DNA of 64,000 nucleotides from Dermatemys mawii (GCA_007922305.1 ML677348.1:19266699-19330698), one strand, 5' to 3'; positions 34,930 through 46,552 are shown, counted from the first letter of the stretch. Notes: generated by a model from the sequence alone, not told the origin. Numbers and translations: made by a program.

Positions 34930-36159
34930 TTATAACAGTTTATATTTGCATACAAATTGTGCAACATTATCCAATACCACCAGTGTATAATTTTTGCACT
35001 TTTCACTTAGAAGTGAAGCTCCATCTGTCATTTGCTCCCAATAAAACACGGCATGGTCAGCTATCTCCGCAGTGTCTGCCAGATAAGATGAGCTAATTGT
35101 CAAGAGCTGAGTTTTCCAGAACTGAAGATTGTCAAAGACGGATTCCACAAAGGTCATTCTGGTGGCTGCAAGGATAAATAAGCAAATCAGAGAAGTCACT
35201 ATAAATTTGTGAGAAAAGACTGAGGAAATCTTGAAATTAAGTATGCTGTTTTCCTGAGGCAAAGAAAGCTTGTCCACATCTACTAGTTTTACGCCATTCC
35301 ACTGGCTTGTATCAAAGTTCTTTATTATAGGATTGATGTCTACACTGGAACAAGGCAGAGGGGTTTCCTTGATCACTTTGATTTTTTCCCTGAACTCCTG
35401 CATCTGTTGCAGAAATATAATGGGCTCAGATACATCCTTAAAGGCTTCTGCAATGTTAAAAGCCATTCGTTGCTCTTGTAGAATTGTGTTCAGTTTATTG
35501 ATTTCTGGGTCATAGGCCTGCATCACTGCAAGCTTCATGGTCTCAAAGTCAGATAGAATCTCATTTCTCTTCTGCTCCAGTGTGTGCTGCAGCTTCTCAA
35601 AGAACTCTTTCACTTTGTCTGAGTCCTTTGTCAGCATCTGCAGCGCTTTCCTCTTGCTTGTTTCCAAGGTGTCTAGTCGGGAGAGCGCATCCCCACAACG
35701 CCATGTTTCAAAGCCCTGAAACAGGGTTTCGAAAGCACGCTTCTCCTGTGAATAGGCATCTTCAATGGAGCAAAATACATGCTTTGTGTGGTCACCTCGA
35801 GTGGCACAGACACCACATATCAGTTGCATATCTGTCCGGCAGAAAATGTTGAGGGGCTGCCCACTGTGCACCTTACACATAGGCATTTTGGGAGTTACTT
35901 TTATTTTGTTATATTTCTCCACAATACCTTTCAGGGAGTAGTTAACTTGTAAATTGTTGATTCCTGAAACAGGCGTTTCCTTCCGGCAGGTAGGACATTT
36001 AAAAATGGGGGGTGGTCTCCAAACCACACTCCGGACGTTTCCCTCAAGGATCCCCTCCAGACATTTCTTGCAAAAGTTGTGAGAACAAGGTAAAACCCGA
36101 GGATCTTCAAACAAGCCACAACAAATGGGACAGGTGAGGTCTTCTTCCAAGAGCTCCAT
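34930..36159 (-). CDS. TRIM13: TRIM13 (RFP2), ER-anchored RING E3 ubiquitin ligase
   Basis: This intact single coding exon encodes 409 residues, close to the mammalian 407. In mammals TRIM13 is a RING E3 ligase of the ER membrane, acting in ER-associated degradation and ER-linked autophagy. The C3HC4 RING uses C10, C13, C25, H27, C30, C33, C55 and C58. The B-box 2 uses C95, H98, C107, D110, C115, C118, H124 and H127. A coiled coil spans roughly residues 160-290. A hydrophobic membrane segment lies near 317-335 (IVTSLICLFILAAT), followed by a conserved C-terminus ending 'FVCKYKLL'. The start is ATG at 36159-36157 (MELLEEDLTCPIC); the codon before it is GTG and is not the start. A splice acceptor (tttctatag) ends at 36166, so exonic sequence begins at 36165, six bases before the ATG. 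No B30.2 domain is present, as expected. Confidence 0.98.
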   Translation of the reverse strand: MELLEEDLTCPICCGLFEDPRVLPCSHNFCKKCLEGILEGNVRSVVWRPPPIFKCPTCRKETPVSGINNLQVNYSLKGIVEKYNKIKVTPKMPMCKVHSGQPLNIFCRTDMQLICGVCATRGDHTKHVFCSIEDAYSQEKRAFETLFQGFETWRCGDALSRLDTLETSKRKALQMLTKDSDKVKEFFEKLQHTLEQKRNEILSDFETMKLAVMQAYDPEINKLNTILQEQRMAFNIAEAFKDVSEPIIFLQQMQEFREKIKVIKETPLPCSSVDINPIIKNFDTSQWNGVKLVDVDKLSLPQENSILNFKISSVFSHKFIVTSLICLFILAATRMTFVESVFDNLQFWKTQLLTISSSYLADTAEIADHAVFYWEQMTDGASLLSEKCKNYTLVVLDNVAQFVCKYKLL

Positions 36160-36165
36160 CACATC

Positions 36166-38162
36166 CTATAGAAAGGAGAGGGAAAAAAAATTAGAGGGAC
36201 TTTTTAAGAACTATTTCCATCCCACCATCATTAGTCAAATGGGGAAGAGGTTACAGTAAACCATGCCAAGAGTAACTTCCATTTGAGACAAGTTAAGTAT
36301 AGCTTGCACTGGCTCAGTGACAGAAGGCTTTTTTTTGCCCAAGGAGTTTCAAGGTGAGGTCTCAGATGGGCTGTTATGCATGTTGCACACACTACCAGTT
36401 CAGCCACTGATTGCTTAAGTCTGTTCTAGTATCGGACCATCAGACAAAAGCTGCTCAATGTCAAGACAAAATCAGTTTCACGGTCTTAGCAGAAACACTG
36501 AAAAGGAATGTTAGCTAAACCTGACAACAATCTTTAATATCTGCTGAAAATTATTTGAGTACTAATTCAAAACTTAAGTCTCACTGCAGTGATGCAATAT
36601 TCAAGGATTGATTTGATCTGTTTTGTGAAATTTCAATATGTCAGACAATGTTAAAATTGAACCAGAAGCTATTATATTTCACTTCCCCAACTCCTATAGA
36701 ACTTGCTTAAAAAAAAAAAGTCACTTTTTTTGAGGGGCAAGGAGGGCAGAGAGCAATACTGAAGGTGACTTACAGAGTAAAGCATCAGAATTTCCTCAGT
36801 TTTATCAGTTTGTTAAATGCACCCTCTCATCAGCCCAAAGCCATGTGGCTCCCAGCAGCTGGCAGGTCCTGTGGCCCCAAGGTGGGCAGGGAGGTTCCAC
36901 GCACTGCCCCTGCCCTGAGGGCCAGCTCCACAGCTCCCACTGGCCAGGAACAGTGACCAATGGGAGCTGTGGAGACAGCAACTGTGGGTGTGAGGGCAGA
37001 GCACAGAGACTCCCTGGCTACTCATGTGTCATGGGGCCACAGAGACTTGGCGGCCACTTCCTAGGAGCCAAAGTAAGCTCCGCCGGGACTCTGCACCCCA
37101 AACCCCCTCTTACACCCCAGTCCCCTGCCCCAGTCCTGAGTACCCTCCCAAACCCCAAGTCCCTCCCAGAACCCACACCCCAACTTCCTGTCTCAGCCCT
37201 GATCCCCCTCCTGCACCCCAAACTTCTCATCCATGGCCCCACACCAGAACCCACATCCCCACCCCCTGCCGGAGCGACAGGGGGGGGGGAATGGAGCAAG
37301 CAGGGAGTGGTACCTCAGAGAAGAGGTGGGGCAGGGCCAGGCCCTCAGGGAAGGGGTAGGAGGGTGGGGCAGAGGTGTTCAGTTTTGTGAGATTAGAAAG
37401 TGGGCAACCCTACCCCCAAAGCCTAGCGGCAAGGCCATGGCGAGAAGTCCTGTCCGCACCATTTTCTGCTGCTGGAATTCCTAACAGAGTGTTGTCTCTG
37501 GGTCCGAGTCAGGGACTCCATTTTCCTACAGGAGTCTTCAGACATCAGGTTAATTTGAAGTACCTCTATATAATAATGCTAATACCGGCTGGTTCTAAAG
37601 ATACTGAGCTGTAACCTGTCTAATTGAGGACTTCTGTGAAAGCATGTGATTTTTTTTTAAAAGGACAATGGGAAGTGCTCAGGTCTTGCATTTTAAGCCA
37701 TTCTACAAAGCCAGCTGTGGCGTGTGGATCCAGCTCTCTGCCACCGCAGTCTGGGGGCGGGATCCAGGCCCTGCCACGGCGAGGCGGAGGAGCTGGGCGT
37801 TAAGCAATTGCTGTAGCTTAGCTCCGCTCACGGCAGCATTACCCGGCCTGTGCCGCTACTGGGTGTCTGCAGCCGTTGCCACCCCGGGGCCCGTCCCTTC
37901 CAGGGAGCAGCGCCCCGCGCCGGGAGAAGCAGCCCCAGGCCAGCGGCCGCGGTTCCCGGGCAAGGCGAGCGCGTCTTAGCTCTTCCCCTGGGAGGTTCCC
38001 GGGGTTCGCAGCCCTCGCTACCGGACCCAGCCTGTGCCCCGCGCTGGGAGCCCCGCCGCCCGCCCGGGCTCGAGCACCCACCGCTGCCGTGCAAGCCCGG
38101 GGAGGCCGCGGCGCCCCGAGAAGCCGCAGGAGACTCGGGCCCGGCCCGCCAACGCGCCTTAC
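36166..38162 (-). other. TRIM13: TRIM13 5' UTR intron (inferred)
   Basis: The acceptor (ctctcctttctatag) ends at 36166. A strong donor on the minus strand, ccgcag|gtaagg, lies at 38163/38162 in the CpG island. The ~2 kb intron contains the GC-rich repeat at 36.83-37.48 kb. The donor choice is inference from consensus; no transcript evidence is available here. Confidence 0.65.
36825..37480. mobile_element. GC-rich hAT-like repeat in the TRIM13 intron
   Basis: The left part contains an inverted pair, cagctcccactggccagg and gaccaatgggagctg. It is followed by many imperfect copies of 'ccccaacccc..tgccccagcc' (37098-37270). This composition and order is that of a common turtle non-autonomous hAT repeat. 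The long frames on both strands are artefacts. The termini were not resolved. Confidence 0.55.
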
Positions 38163-38600
38163 CTGCGGGTCCGCCGCCTGCCGCCGGACCGGGCGCAATG
38201 CGCGGCTGGAGCCCGCCGCTCGGCCTGGCGGGCCACTAGTGCTGCGGAGGCTGGGCCCGGCGCAGGCAGCAGGCGCCTCCCCCGCCACGAGCAGCGGGAG
38301 GGCGGGGCCAGGGCCCGGCTTTGTACCTCGTCCCGCCGGCGCCCCTGCCGCTGTTGCGGAAGGAGCCAGGCTCGCTTCGCTTGTCCGCCCACCAGACCTG
38401 AGCACGTTGCGCCAGGGTCAGGGCGGTCCCGGTGACCGGCGTGGGAAAGCGGAGTTGACCGAGGCCCGGGATCTGCGTCCTCTTCACAGAAACCCCCGTG
38501 TGACTCGAGGGGCCTGGGGCGAGGCATTTGGTCTTGTGCGCGCTGCGGAGAGGTGTGAACCGTCTGCCCTTGTGGGGATCAGCTTACTGTAGAGCAGGCA
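37735..38600. promoter_or_regulatory. TRIM13: CpG island, TRIM13 promoter
   Basis: About 850 bp of very GC- and CpG-rich DNA surrounds the inferred first exon. An ETS-type site (CGGAAG, 38357-38362) lies upstream of the donor. No TATA box is obvious, typical of a housekeeping island promoter. The open frames of up to 238 codons on both strands come from the absence of stop codons in GC-rich DNA. Confidence 0.8.
38163..38300 (-). other. TRIM13: TRIM13 non-coding first exon (inferred)
   Basis: The 3' boundary at 38163 is set by the consensus donor gtaagg on the minus strand. The 5' boundary (transcription start) is unknown and placed roughly within the island. Mammalian TRIM13 also begins with an untranslated exon in a CpG island. 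Confidence 0.5.
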
Positions 38601-38627
38601 CCGGTGTGCGGGTATATGTGGACCACG

Positions 38628-38753
38628 TAGGGTGACCAGATGTCCCGATTTTATAGGGACAGTCCTGATATATGGGCTTTTTCTTAAATAGGCTTTTTCT
38701 TATATACCCTCCACCCCGTCCAGATTTTTCACACTTGCTGTTTGGTCACCCTG
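38628..38753. mobile_element. 126-bp hAT MITE beside the TRIM13 island
   Basis: The ends are TAGGGTGACCAGATGTCCCG and ...GTTTGGTCACCCTG. An 8-bp target duplication with one mismatch flanks it: ggaccacg at 38620-38627 and ggaccatg at 38754-38761. A second member of the same family is at 53700-53823. Confidence 0.9.
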
Positions 38754-38944
38754 GGACCATGGTGCCAAATGCGATGAGAGGTCAGCAGAGCTTCCTCAGC
38801 ACTCCCATTGCTGCTAACCACTGTTCAGATCAGCCAGTCGGATTTTTTAAAAAATTTTCCTCAGTGCAGGCATTTAACTTGGCCCTTTCCTCATCTGTCA
38901 CACTGGAGTATTAGTAGTATTGTTGTAAAGCCAAATGTATTAAG

Positions 38945-40915
38945 GAGAAAGTAAGATGAGGTTCTTTAAATACATTCTGCGCAAGAGAAAGACGAAGGCG
39001 AATGTAAGTCTTCTACTTGACAGGGAAGAAGAGTCAATAACTACTGAAATCAAGAAAGCTGAGGTGCTGAATGCAGACATTGCTTCAGGTTGCACTAACA
39101 AGCAGGGCCAGCTATAGCTTTTTTGCCACCCCAAGGATGAAGAGTGCAACTGCCCCCCATCCCAAAAAAGGCAGCCAGAATGTGCCACCCCAAGAATGGC
39201 CAGAATACCGCCCTTTAAAATGTGCTGCCCCAAGCATGTGCTTCCTTTGCTAGTGCCTGGAGCTGGTGCTGCTAACAAGGTCAATAATGACAGATTCTCA
39301 AAATAGGAAAAGAAAGGGCTAAAGAATATTTAGATAAGTAAGATCAAGTCAGCAGGGCCTGACAAAAAAGGTACTTAAGGAACTAGCTAATGCAATCTTG
39401 GAGCTGTTAGCAATTTTCTGTAAGAACTCATAGAGGATGTCAGGAAAGGTACCAGAAGACTGGAGAAGGGCAAACATAGTTACCTGTCTTTAAAAGGGGG
39501 AACAAGAGAACCCGGGGAATGCTAGACCAGTCAGCCTAACTTCAGTACCTGAAAAGAAATTGGAGCAAATTATTAAACAATCAATTTATAAGCACCTGGA
39601 GGATAATAGAGTTATAAGAAATAATCAGCACGGATTTGCCAAGAACAAATGCCAAATCATCTTAATTTGCTTATTTGATAGGATTACTGGCCTAGTGAAT
39701 GGGGCGAAGAAGTAGATGTGATATAACTTGTTTTAGTAAGGTTTTTGAGACACTTCCACCTGACATGCTCATAAGCAAACTAGGGAAATGTTGTCTAGAT
39801 TTACTATAAGGTGAGTGCAAAATTAGTTGAAAGAGTGTACTCAAAGAATAGTTATCAATGGTTTGCTATCAAATGGGAGGGACTATCTAGTTGGGTTCCA
39901 CAGGGGTCGGTCCTGTGTCTGGTACTAGTCAATATTTTTATTAATGACTTGGATAGTGCATATAAAATTTGCAGATGATACCATACGGGGAGGGATTGCA
40001 AGCACTTTGTAGGACAGGGTTTAAAATTCCAAATGATCTTGACAAATTACAGAATGGGCTAAATTCAACAAGATGAAATTCAGTAAAGACACATGCAAAG
40101 TACTTCTCATGGGAAAGAAAAATAAAGTGGACAATTACAAAATGGGGCGTAACGGTGTAGGTGGTAGTATGCTGAAAAGGATCCGGGGATTATAGTGGAC
40201 CACAAAATGAATAGGCATCATCAGTGTGATGCAGCTGCAGAAAAGGTTACTATAATTCTGGAGTTTATTAACAGGAGTATTGTATGGAACGCATAGGAGG
40301 TTATTGTCCTGCTCTGCTCAGTACTGGTGAGGCTCCAACTAGCGTACTGTGTCCAATTCTGGATGTGTCACTCTCGGAAAGATGTGGACAAACTGGAAAG
40401 AATTCAGAGGAGACCAACACTTTTAAACTTGGAAAAGAGGAGAATAAGGGGAGATATGAAAGAGGTATATAAAATTATGAGTGGTGTGGAGAAAGTGAAT
40501 AAGGAAAAGTTATTTACTTGTTCTCATAATATAAGAACTAGGGGCTACCAAATGAAATTAATGGGTAGCAGGTTTAAAACAAATAAAAGGAAGTTCTTCA
40601 CGCAGCACACAGTCAACCTATGGAACTCCTGTCCTGAGGAGGTTATGAAGGCTAGGAATATAACAGGGTTTAAAAGAGAACTGGATAAATTAATGGAGAT
40701 TAAGTCCATTAATGGCTGTTAGCCAGGATGGGTAAGGAATGGTGTCCCTACCCTCTGTTTGTCAGGGGGTGGTGATGGATGGCAGAAGAGACATCACTTG
40801 ATCATTACCTGTTAGATTCACTCACTGTGAGGCACCTGGCTTTGGCCACTGTCGGTAGGATACTGGGCTGGATGGACCTTTGGTCTCACCCAGTACAGCC
40901 ATTCTTAAGTTCTTA
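38945..40915 (+). mobile_element. CR1 LINE, ORF2 3' half and 3' end
   Basis: This plus-strand CR1 copy runs from about 38945 through reverse-transcriptase remnants at 39420-39980. It continues to an open segment at 40327-40722 ('LQLAYCVQFWMCHSRKD', 'LERIQRRPT', 'NLWNSCPEEVMKARNITGF') that is the CR1 ORF2 C-terminus. It ends in the standard 3' UTR, 'atactgggctggatggacct' and 'cagtacagccattctta'. It is decayed by frameshifts and carries the hAT insertion at 39103-39271. Confidence 0.92.
39103..39271. mobile_element. 169-bp hAT MITE inside CR1
   Basis: The ends are CAGGGCCAGCTATAGC and GGAGCTGGTGCTG. An exact 8-bp duplication, ctaacaag, lies at 39095-39102 and 39272-39279. The host CR1 reads through without loss on either side. 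The terminus is close to those at 52259-53560 and 56956-57121. Confidence 0.93.
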
Positions 40916-41190
40916 ACACAAATGATAATAGGGTTAGAAAAGCTGACCTATGAGGAAAGGTTAAAAAAACTGGGCATGTTTAGTCTTAAGAAAAAAGGAC
41001 TGAGGGGGGAACTGATAACAGTCTTCTGATATGTTAGGGGCTGTTATAAGAGGAACGTAATCAATTGTTCTCCATGTAACATAAGAAGTAATGGATTTAA
41101 TCTACAGCAGGGGAGATTTAAATTAGATATTAGGAAAAGCTTTCTAACTATAAGGATAGTTAAGTTCTGGAATAGACTTCCAAGGGAGGT
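40916..41190 (+). mobile_element. Second CR1 fragment
   Basis: This is another CR1 ORF2 C-terminal segment in plus orientation, just after the first copy's 3' end: 'gaaaagctgacctatgagga', 'aacataagaagtaatggatt' and 'aagttctggaatagacttcc'. It is truncated at both ends. Confidence 0.8.
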
Positions 41191-41773
41191 CGTGGAGTCA
41201 TGGCCGATGGAGCCTTCCTAAAAGTGTGGGAAGGAGCATGAGGCCCCGCCCCTGCTCTCTTCTTCCCCCGAGGCCATGCCCCCTGGCCAAGCTGGAAGCT
41301 GGAGCCAGGCTGGGGAGTCAGGCTGTGGATCCAGGGCCCCTCCACTGCCTGAGGTGGAGGGGCCTGAGAACAGCTCCCAGCCTGTATCCCCAGATCCCCA
41401 CCCAGGGCAAGTGGAGGGTCCCGGGCTTCCCACAGCTGCTCATGCATGGCCTATGGTGGGGCCTCAGGGGTCAAAGAGCTGCAGCCGGGCCATGGTAAGA
41501 ACTATTGCCTATTAAGGGACATTTCAGTGACACAAGATGGGGTCCTATGATAATTGACTAAGCTATTACTGACTTAGGTTATGGCTACACTATTATAATC
41601 ACTGGATTCATATTTTCAAAATACGATGATTATAGCTTTTAGGATTTCCTAATCTGGTAATTCAAGTCTGTGGCGCAGAAGCGAGAGAGGCCCTCATACA
41701 TTTCATTTGTGTCTGAGATATTTAAAGAATTCTGATTTCTAATTCTGTTTCTTAATTCTGCAGAATCAGACTT
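41191..41773. other. GC-rich patch then unassigned DNA
   Basis: 41200-41500 is GC-rich and repeat-like, with long overlapping frames that are not genes. 41500-41773 shows a MITE-like phrase 'atggctacactattataatc' but no resolved element. Confidence 0.4.
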
Positions 41774-41776
41774 TTA

Positions 41777-42463
41777 GGGCTTGATTACACTGGCACTTTA
41801 TAGCGCTATAAAGCCGCCAGGAGCGCTCTAACTCACTACCCATCCAGACTGGCAAGGCACGTAGAGCACTATAAGTCCACAGTTATACCAGTTCTGGTAA
41901 TCCTCCTTGCCAGAGGATTAACAGCTATAGCGTATTAGGAGCTCCATTTTAGCTCCAGTGTAAACAAGTAGTAACAATATATCGCTTTGAGTGATCTCTG
42001 GAACCTCCCCTAAGCAATTTAAGCCAATTAAGCCTCTCTTCCCTTTGTTTTGAACGGCTGGAGGAATGCGGAAATACGTTTTCAGAGCTTAGCTGCAACT
42101 CGGCAAATCAACAATGCAAATGTTTACCTTATGAGCAAACATGAAGGAGAAGATTAGGAGGATCTACATTTCAAAGACACTTTGCTGACACACTCTCAGC
42201 ATGCCAAAAATCCACTCGCTCTCTCCCTCCGCATACACACAACACGCTCCCCCTCACCCCATCGTTTGAAAATCACATTGCACCCAGCTGAATGCTGGGA
42301 TAGCTGCCCATAATGTACCGCTCCCCGTGCCACTGCAAGTGCCGCAAATGTGGCCATGCCAATGCGGTTGTGGCTGTGAGTGTGGACATGCTGGAGCGCT
42401 ATCCCTGTATCTGAAGGCAGGTATAACCAAAACTGCTATAAAGCTGTAAGTGTAATCCAGCCC
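41777..42463. mobile_element. Harbinger-like MITE, ~690 bp
   Basis: The left end is GGGCTTGATTACACTGGCAC after TTA (41774-41776). The right end is GTAAGTGTAATCCAGCCC. Sub-terminal 'ctttatagcgctataaagc' at the left pairs with 'ctgctataaagctg' at the right. The right flank (caa) is a worn TAA/TTA duplication. No transposase frame is seen. Confidence 0.75.
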
Positions 42464-42954
42464 CAAGTATAGGTTATGGGCTTTTTGCAGCCCAATAGCT
42501 CCTCTGGTGCTGCATAACTAGGAAGGCTCCTCTTGGGCTATGCAGCTGAAGTTGTTCCATATTCCACTCCTACATGGAGGCATCTACATAATGATAATTT
42601 TGGCCAGGTACATTGATGAGACTCAGAAGAATTATGTTGGTATATCCCCATATGATCTAATGTAATAGGCGTGTTCTCTCCTGGTGGATTAATTGAACTA
42701 GGGAACTCAGCCAAGGCTCACTGAATTGAACATTGGCCCCACCTCCTCAGCACCCGAAAGAACTCACAATCACGGTAGGAAGAAGAGGAGGGAGCCCCAC
42801 TTTCGGTTGAGGGAGGCCACTAACTATATGATTAGGAGAAAGGGGGCTAGAAGGCAACATTATTACAGAGAATATTGGTGACCCTTATCCTTTTTTGGAA
42901 GGTTAATTTTCAGTCCATGTAACAGTAATCAAATCCAAACCAATATGAATATAT
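42464..42954. other. Unassigned stretch, no gene seen
   Basis: I recognise no coding potential and no repeat. Confidence 0.4.
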
Positions 42955-45090
42955 TCATAGGAACATAAGGATGTCCCTACTGGGTCAGACCAATGGTCCA
43001 TCTAGCCCAGTATCCTGGCTTCTGATAGTAGCCAGTGCCAGGTGCCCCAGAAGGAATGAACAGAACAGGTCATCATCAAGTGATCCATCCCCTGTCAATC
43101 ATTCTCAGCTTCTGGCAAATAGGGTCTATGGACACCATTCCTGCCCATCCTGGTTAATAGCCATTGATGGGCCTATCCTCCATGAACTTATCTAGTTCAT
43201 TTTTGAACCCTGTTATGCAGTGCTGGCGTCAGCTGTTTTGCCGCCATAGGCGGCGAAGCAAAAAAACAAAACAAGTCGTAGAGCTGCCGCTGAAACGCTG
43301 CGAGCGGACGAAGTGGCGAAGCGGCCATGGCCACCGAAATGCTGCTGAAAGCTGTGGAGCACCGCCCCAATTACGGACGGCGCCCTGCCCCCCAGTGTTC
43401 GCCGCCGAGGGTGGCTAAAAGCCGCCCCACAAATTGTGCCACCCTAGGCGACCGCCTAAGTTGCCTAGTGCTTGCACTGGCCCTGCTGTTATGGTCTTGG
43501 CTTTCACAACATCCTCTCACAAGGCATTCCACTGGTTGACTGTGCGTTGTGTGAAGAAATGCTTCCTTTTATTTGTTTTAAACCTGCTGCCTTTTCATTT
43601 CATTTGGTGACCCCTTGTTCTTGTGTTATGAGAAGTAGTAAACAATACTTCCTTATGTACTTTCTCTACACCAGTCATGATTTTATAGATCTCAATCATA
43701 TCTCCCTTCAGCCATCTCTTTTCAAAGCTGAAAATCCCATCTTTATTTATTTCTCCTCATACGGAAGCTGTTCCATAACCCTAGTCATTTTTGTTGCCCT
43801 TTTCTGAACCTTTTCCAATTCCAATATATCTTTTTTGAGATGTGGCAACCACATCTACACACACAGTATTCAAAGTGTGGGCGTACCATGGATTTATATA
43901 GAGGCAATATGATATTTTCTGTGCTATTATCTATCCCTTTCTTAATTACACCCAGCATTTTGTTTGCTTTTTTGATTGCCATTGCACATTGAGCAGATAT
44001 TTTCAGAGAACTACCCACAATGATTCCAAGATCTCTCTCTTACGTGGTAACGGCTAATTTAGACTCCATCATTTTTAATGTATAGTTGGGATTATGCTTT
44101 CCAATGTGCATTACGTTGCATTTATCAACATTAAATTAAATTAAATTAAATTTCATTTGCCATTTTGTAGCCCAGTCACCGAGTTTTGAAAGATCCTTTT
44201 GTAGTTCTTTGTAGTCTGTCTGGGACTTAACTACCTTGAGTAATTTTGTATCATCTGCAAATTTTTCCACCTCACTGTTTACCCCTTTTTCCAGATCATT
44301 TATGAATATGTTGAATAGGACTGTTCCCAGGACAGACCCCAGGGGACACTACTATTAACCTCTCTCCGCTCTGAAAACTGACCATTTATACCTACCCTTT
44401 TGTTTCCTATCTTTTAACCAGTTACCAATCCATGAAAGCACCTTGCTCTTATCCTGTGGCAGCTTGCTTTGCATAAGAGCCTTTGGTGAGGGACCTTGTC
44501 AAAGGCTTTCTGAAAATCTAAGTACACTATATCCACTGGAGCCCCTTGGTCCACATTCTTATTGACCCCCTCAAAGAATTCTAGTAGATTGGTGAGGCAT
44601 GATTTCCCTTTACTAAAACCACGTTGACTCTTCCTCAACAAATTATGTTCATCTATATGCATGACAATATTGTCCTTTATTATAGTTTCAACCAGTTTGA
44701 CCAGTACTGAAGTCAGGCTTACAGGCCTGTAACTGCCAGGATCACCTCTGGAGCCCTTTCTAAAAATTGGCATCTTATTAGCTATCCTCCAGTCATCTGG
44801 TACAGAAGCTGATTTAAATGACAAGTTACAGACTAGTTAGTAGTTCTGCAATTTCACATTTGAGTTCCTTCAGAACTCTTGGGTGAATACCATCTGGTTC
44901 TGGTGACTTATTGCTGTTTAATTTATCAATTTATTCCAAAACCTCCTCTAATGATACCTCAATCTGGGACAGTTCCTTAGATCTGTCACCAAAAAGAATG
45001 GCTCGGGTTTGGGAATCTCCCTTACAACCTCCATGAGTGAGATTTCATGAAACATTGCATCGAGAGCTTTACTAAAATCAATGTACTCTA
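42955..45090 (-). mobile_element. CR1 LINE, 2.1 kb, reverse orientation
   Basis: The 3' terminus at about 42958 reads 'ggaacataaggatgtcccta', then 'ctgggtcagaccaatggtcc'. On the minus strand, ORF2 remnants include a reverse-transcriptase block at 44414-44824 ('DDWRIANKMPIFRKGSRGDP', 'YRPVSLTSVLVKLVETI', 'DFQKAFDKVPHQRLL') and a C-terminal block at 43785-44018 ('RPHFEYCV'). Stops and shifts make it dead. A hAT is inserted at 43218-43485. A short (AAATT)n array lies at 44132-44152. Confidence 0.93.
43218..43485. mobile_element. 268-bp GC-rich hAT MITE inside CR1
   Basis: An exact 8-bp duplication, ctgttatg, lies at 43210-43217 and 43486-43493. The ends are CAGTGCTGGCGTCAGC and GCTTGCACTGGCCCTG. 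The interior is rich in CpG (gccgc, gcggcgaag), unusual against the AT-rich host CR1. It is non-coding. Confidence 0.93.
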
Positions 45091-46540
45091 TTTTCTGCAT
45101 TCTGTTCATTCACTTGTCATTTATTTACTGTAGTCACTTCATTTGTTGGACTCCTGGATCTTCACATTAAGGATTACTCACATGAGTAAAGCTTGCTAGA
45201 TTGGATTCCAAATTTGTATTTATATCAAAAGAAGCTATTCAGCTTGTCTGTCATGCTTTGTTCTGGTTTTCTGATTCTACAGGGGTGGGAATTCAAAAGG
45301 TCTTAGCCTTGACCTAATTCTGCTCCCATCAAAGTTGATGTTATTCAATGGCAGCAGACAAAACTTAGATGTTCACTGACTTTTCCTTTGCTATTTGATA
45401 CATTATTTTGAGGGAGAATGGGCCGTAAATTAGATTTACCACTTACCAGATTAATCCTCACTATGGCAATCTTCTTCTCTTTGTTGTACTTTAGTGCCAC
45501 ATTTGCTTTTCTCTGACTATTTGAGTTCTCCATGGCTTTTAAAAAACTAATTGTTAATGGTTTAGTAAATGTATTAGTCCATTTCCTAAACACCTTAGGT
45601 GTCATTGATACCCACTAATTTGTAAATGTTCACATTTTCAAAGCGTTCCCTTCCCTTTATTGATAGCTATTCCTACAAGGTATTCATAAGTTTCTAATTC
45701 ACTGAATCTCCTATCTTTATTTTTTATGTTAAAGACAGATTTCAACAGCAACCCTCCAACATTTCAGAGTCATCGTTGATTTCATCACTCATTATAAATG
45801 AATATCCTTGTCTAGAATTTTTCCCAATATATTTATAAAAGCCCTTTTTAGACCCCTTAACTCCTTTGGCTGGCATTCATTCTGGCTTTCTGATGCCCTC
45901 TGTTTGGATCCACTTCTGTAAGCAGAAAGGATTCTATATGGGTAGAACGCCCTTGACAGCATAGAAGTGGAGATTGGCCTCCAACAGCATCATCTTGTCT
46001 TCATTAGGACCTTATGAAATTTCTCTGTGGTTTCTCCACAAGGTCTACCCTCTTCAAAGTTTTAGGGCTTGGAAGGACCTCTGGTCAGGGATTGAGACAG
46101 AGGATCAGACACAATGTCATTTCCTGACCAGTCCCAGGATTTACGTGGGTGAATCTATTAGGAAATCAATGATGCTCAAAGCATTATCTCCTGTGGGACC
46201 AACAGGAAGGCTGAGCTAATGGCAGCATGACTCCTGCTAGAGTCATTCTCTCAGAGGAGAAGGTGGCCAGCAGAGCAGAATGGAGGGCCATCCGCCAAGC
46301 AGTGTTGTAGCCCCTATGGAGTCACACAACGAAGAGGCCTTGAACCCTGCTCATTCACCAGTCCCACAATTCTTTCTCACCAGAAGGGATTCTGTTCTGA
46401 GAATGCTGTGAAGCCTCATACTCTCTGGTCCTTTCCTGCAATCTCCCAGTTGGGAGGAGCTAACCTGGCGCTGTGGCTTTCCTCCTCAAACTTTAACTAA
46501 GTCTATATATTTTTATTGCCTTCCATTTCTATTTTCAGTA
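45091..46540. other. Unassigned stretch, possibly old LINE
   Basis: 45100-45930 continues with LINE-like minus-strand remnants that I cannot place firmly. 45930-46540 shows nothing recognisable. No gene is supported. Confidence 0.4.
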
Positions 46541-46552
46541 CAGTTTGTTTGT

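Noticed and set aside
36160..36162. GTG codon just upstream of the TRIM13 ATG as a possible start
   Set aside because: The conserved protein begins at the ATG at 36159, and the exon itself begins at 36165 after the acceptor, so the GTG is 5' UTR.
36845..37390. 181-codon plus-strand frame in the TRIM13 intron
   Set aside because: It is made of degenerate C-rich repeats of a hAT-like element.
37839..38592. Overlapping frames of up to 238 codons on both strands in the TRIM13 CpG island
   Set aside because: GC-rich DNA has few stop codons. Composition is A/R/P/G-rich on all frames, there is no conserved motif, and a promoter is the better explanation.
39255..39272. gtgctgct on the plus strand as the complement of a miR-15/16 start
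   Set aside because: It is the terminal inverted repeat of the hAT at 39103-39271.
40327..40722. 131-codon plus-strand frame as a gene
   Set aside because: It is the C-terminal part of CR1 ORF2 followed by the CR1 3' UTR.
44414..44824. 136-codon minus-strand frame with reverse-transcriptase similarity as a gene
   Set aside because: It is part of a decayed CR1 ORF2 with stops on both sides.
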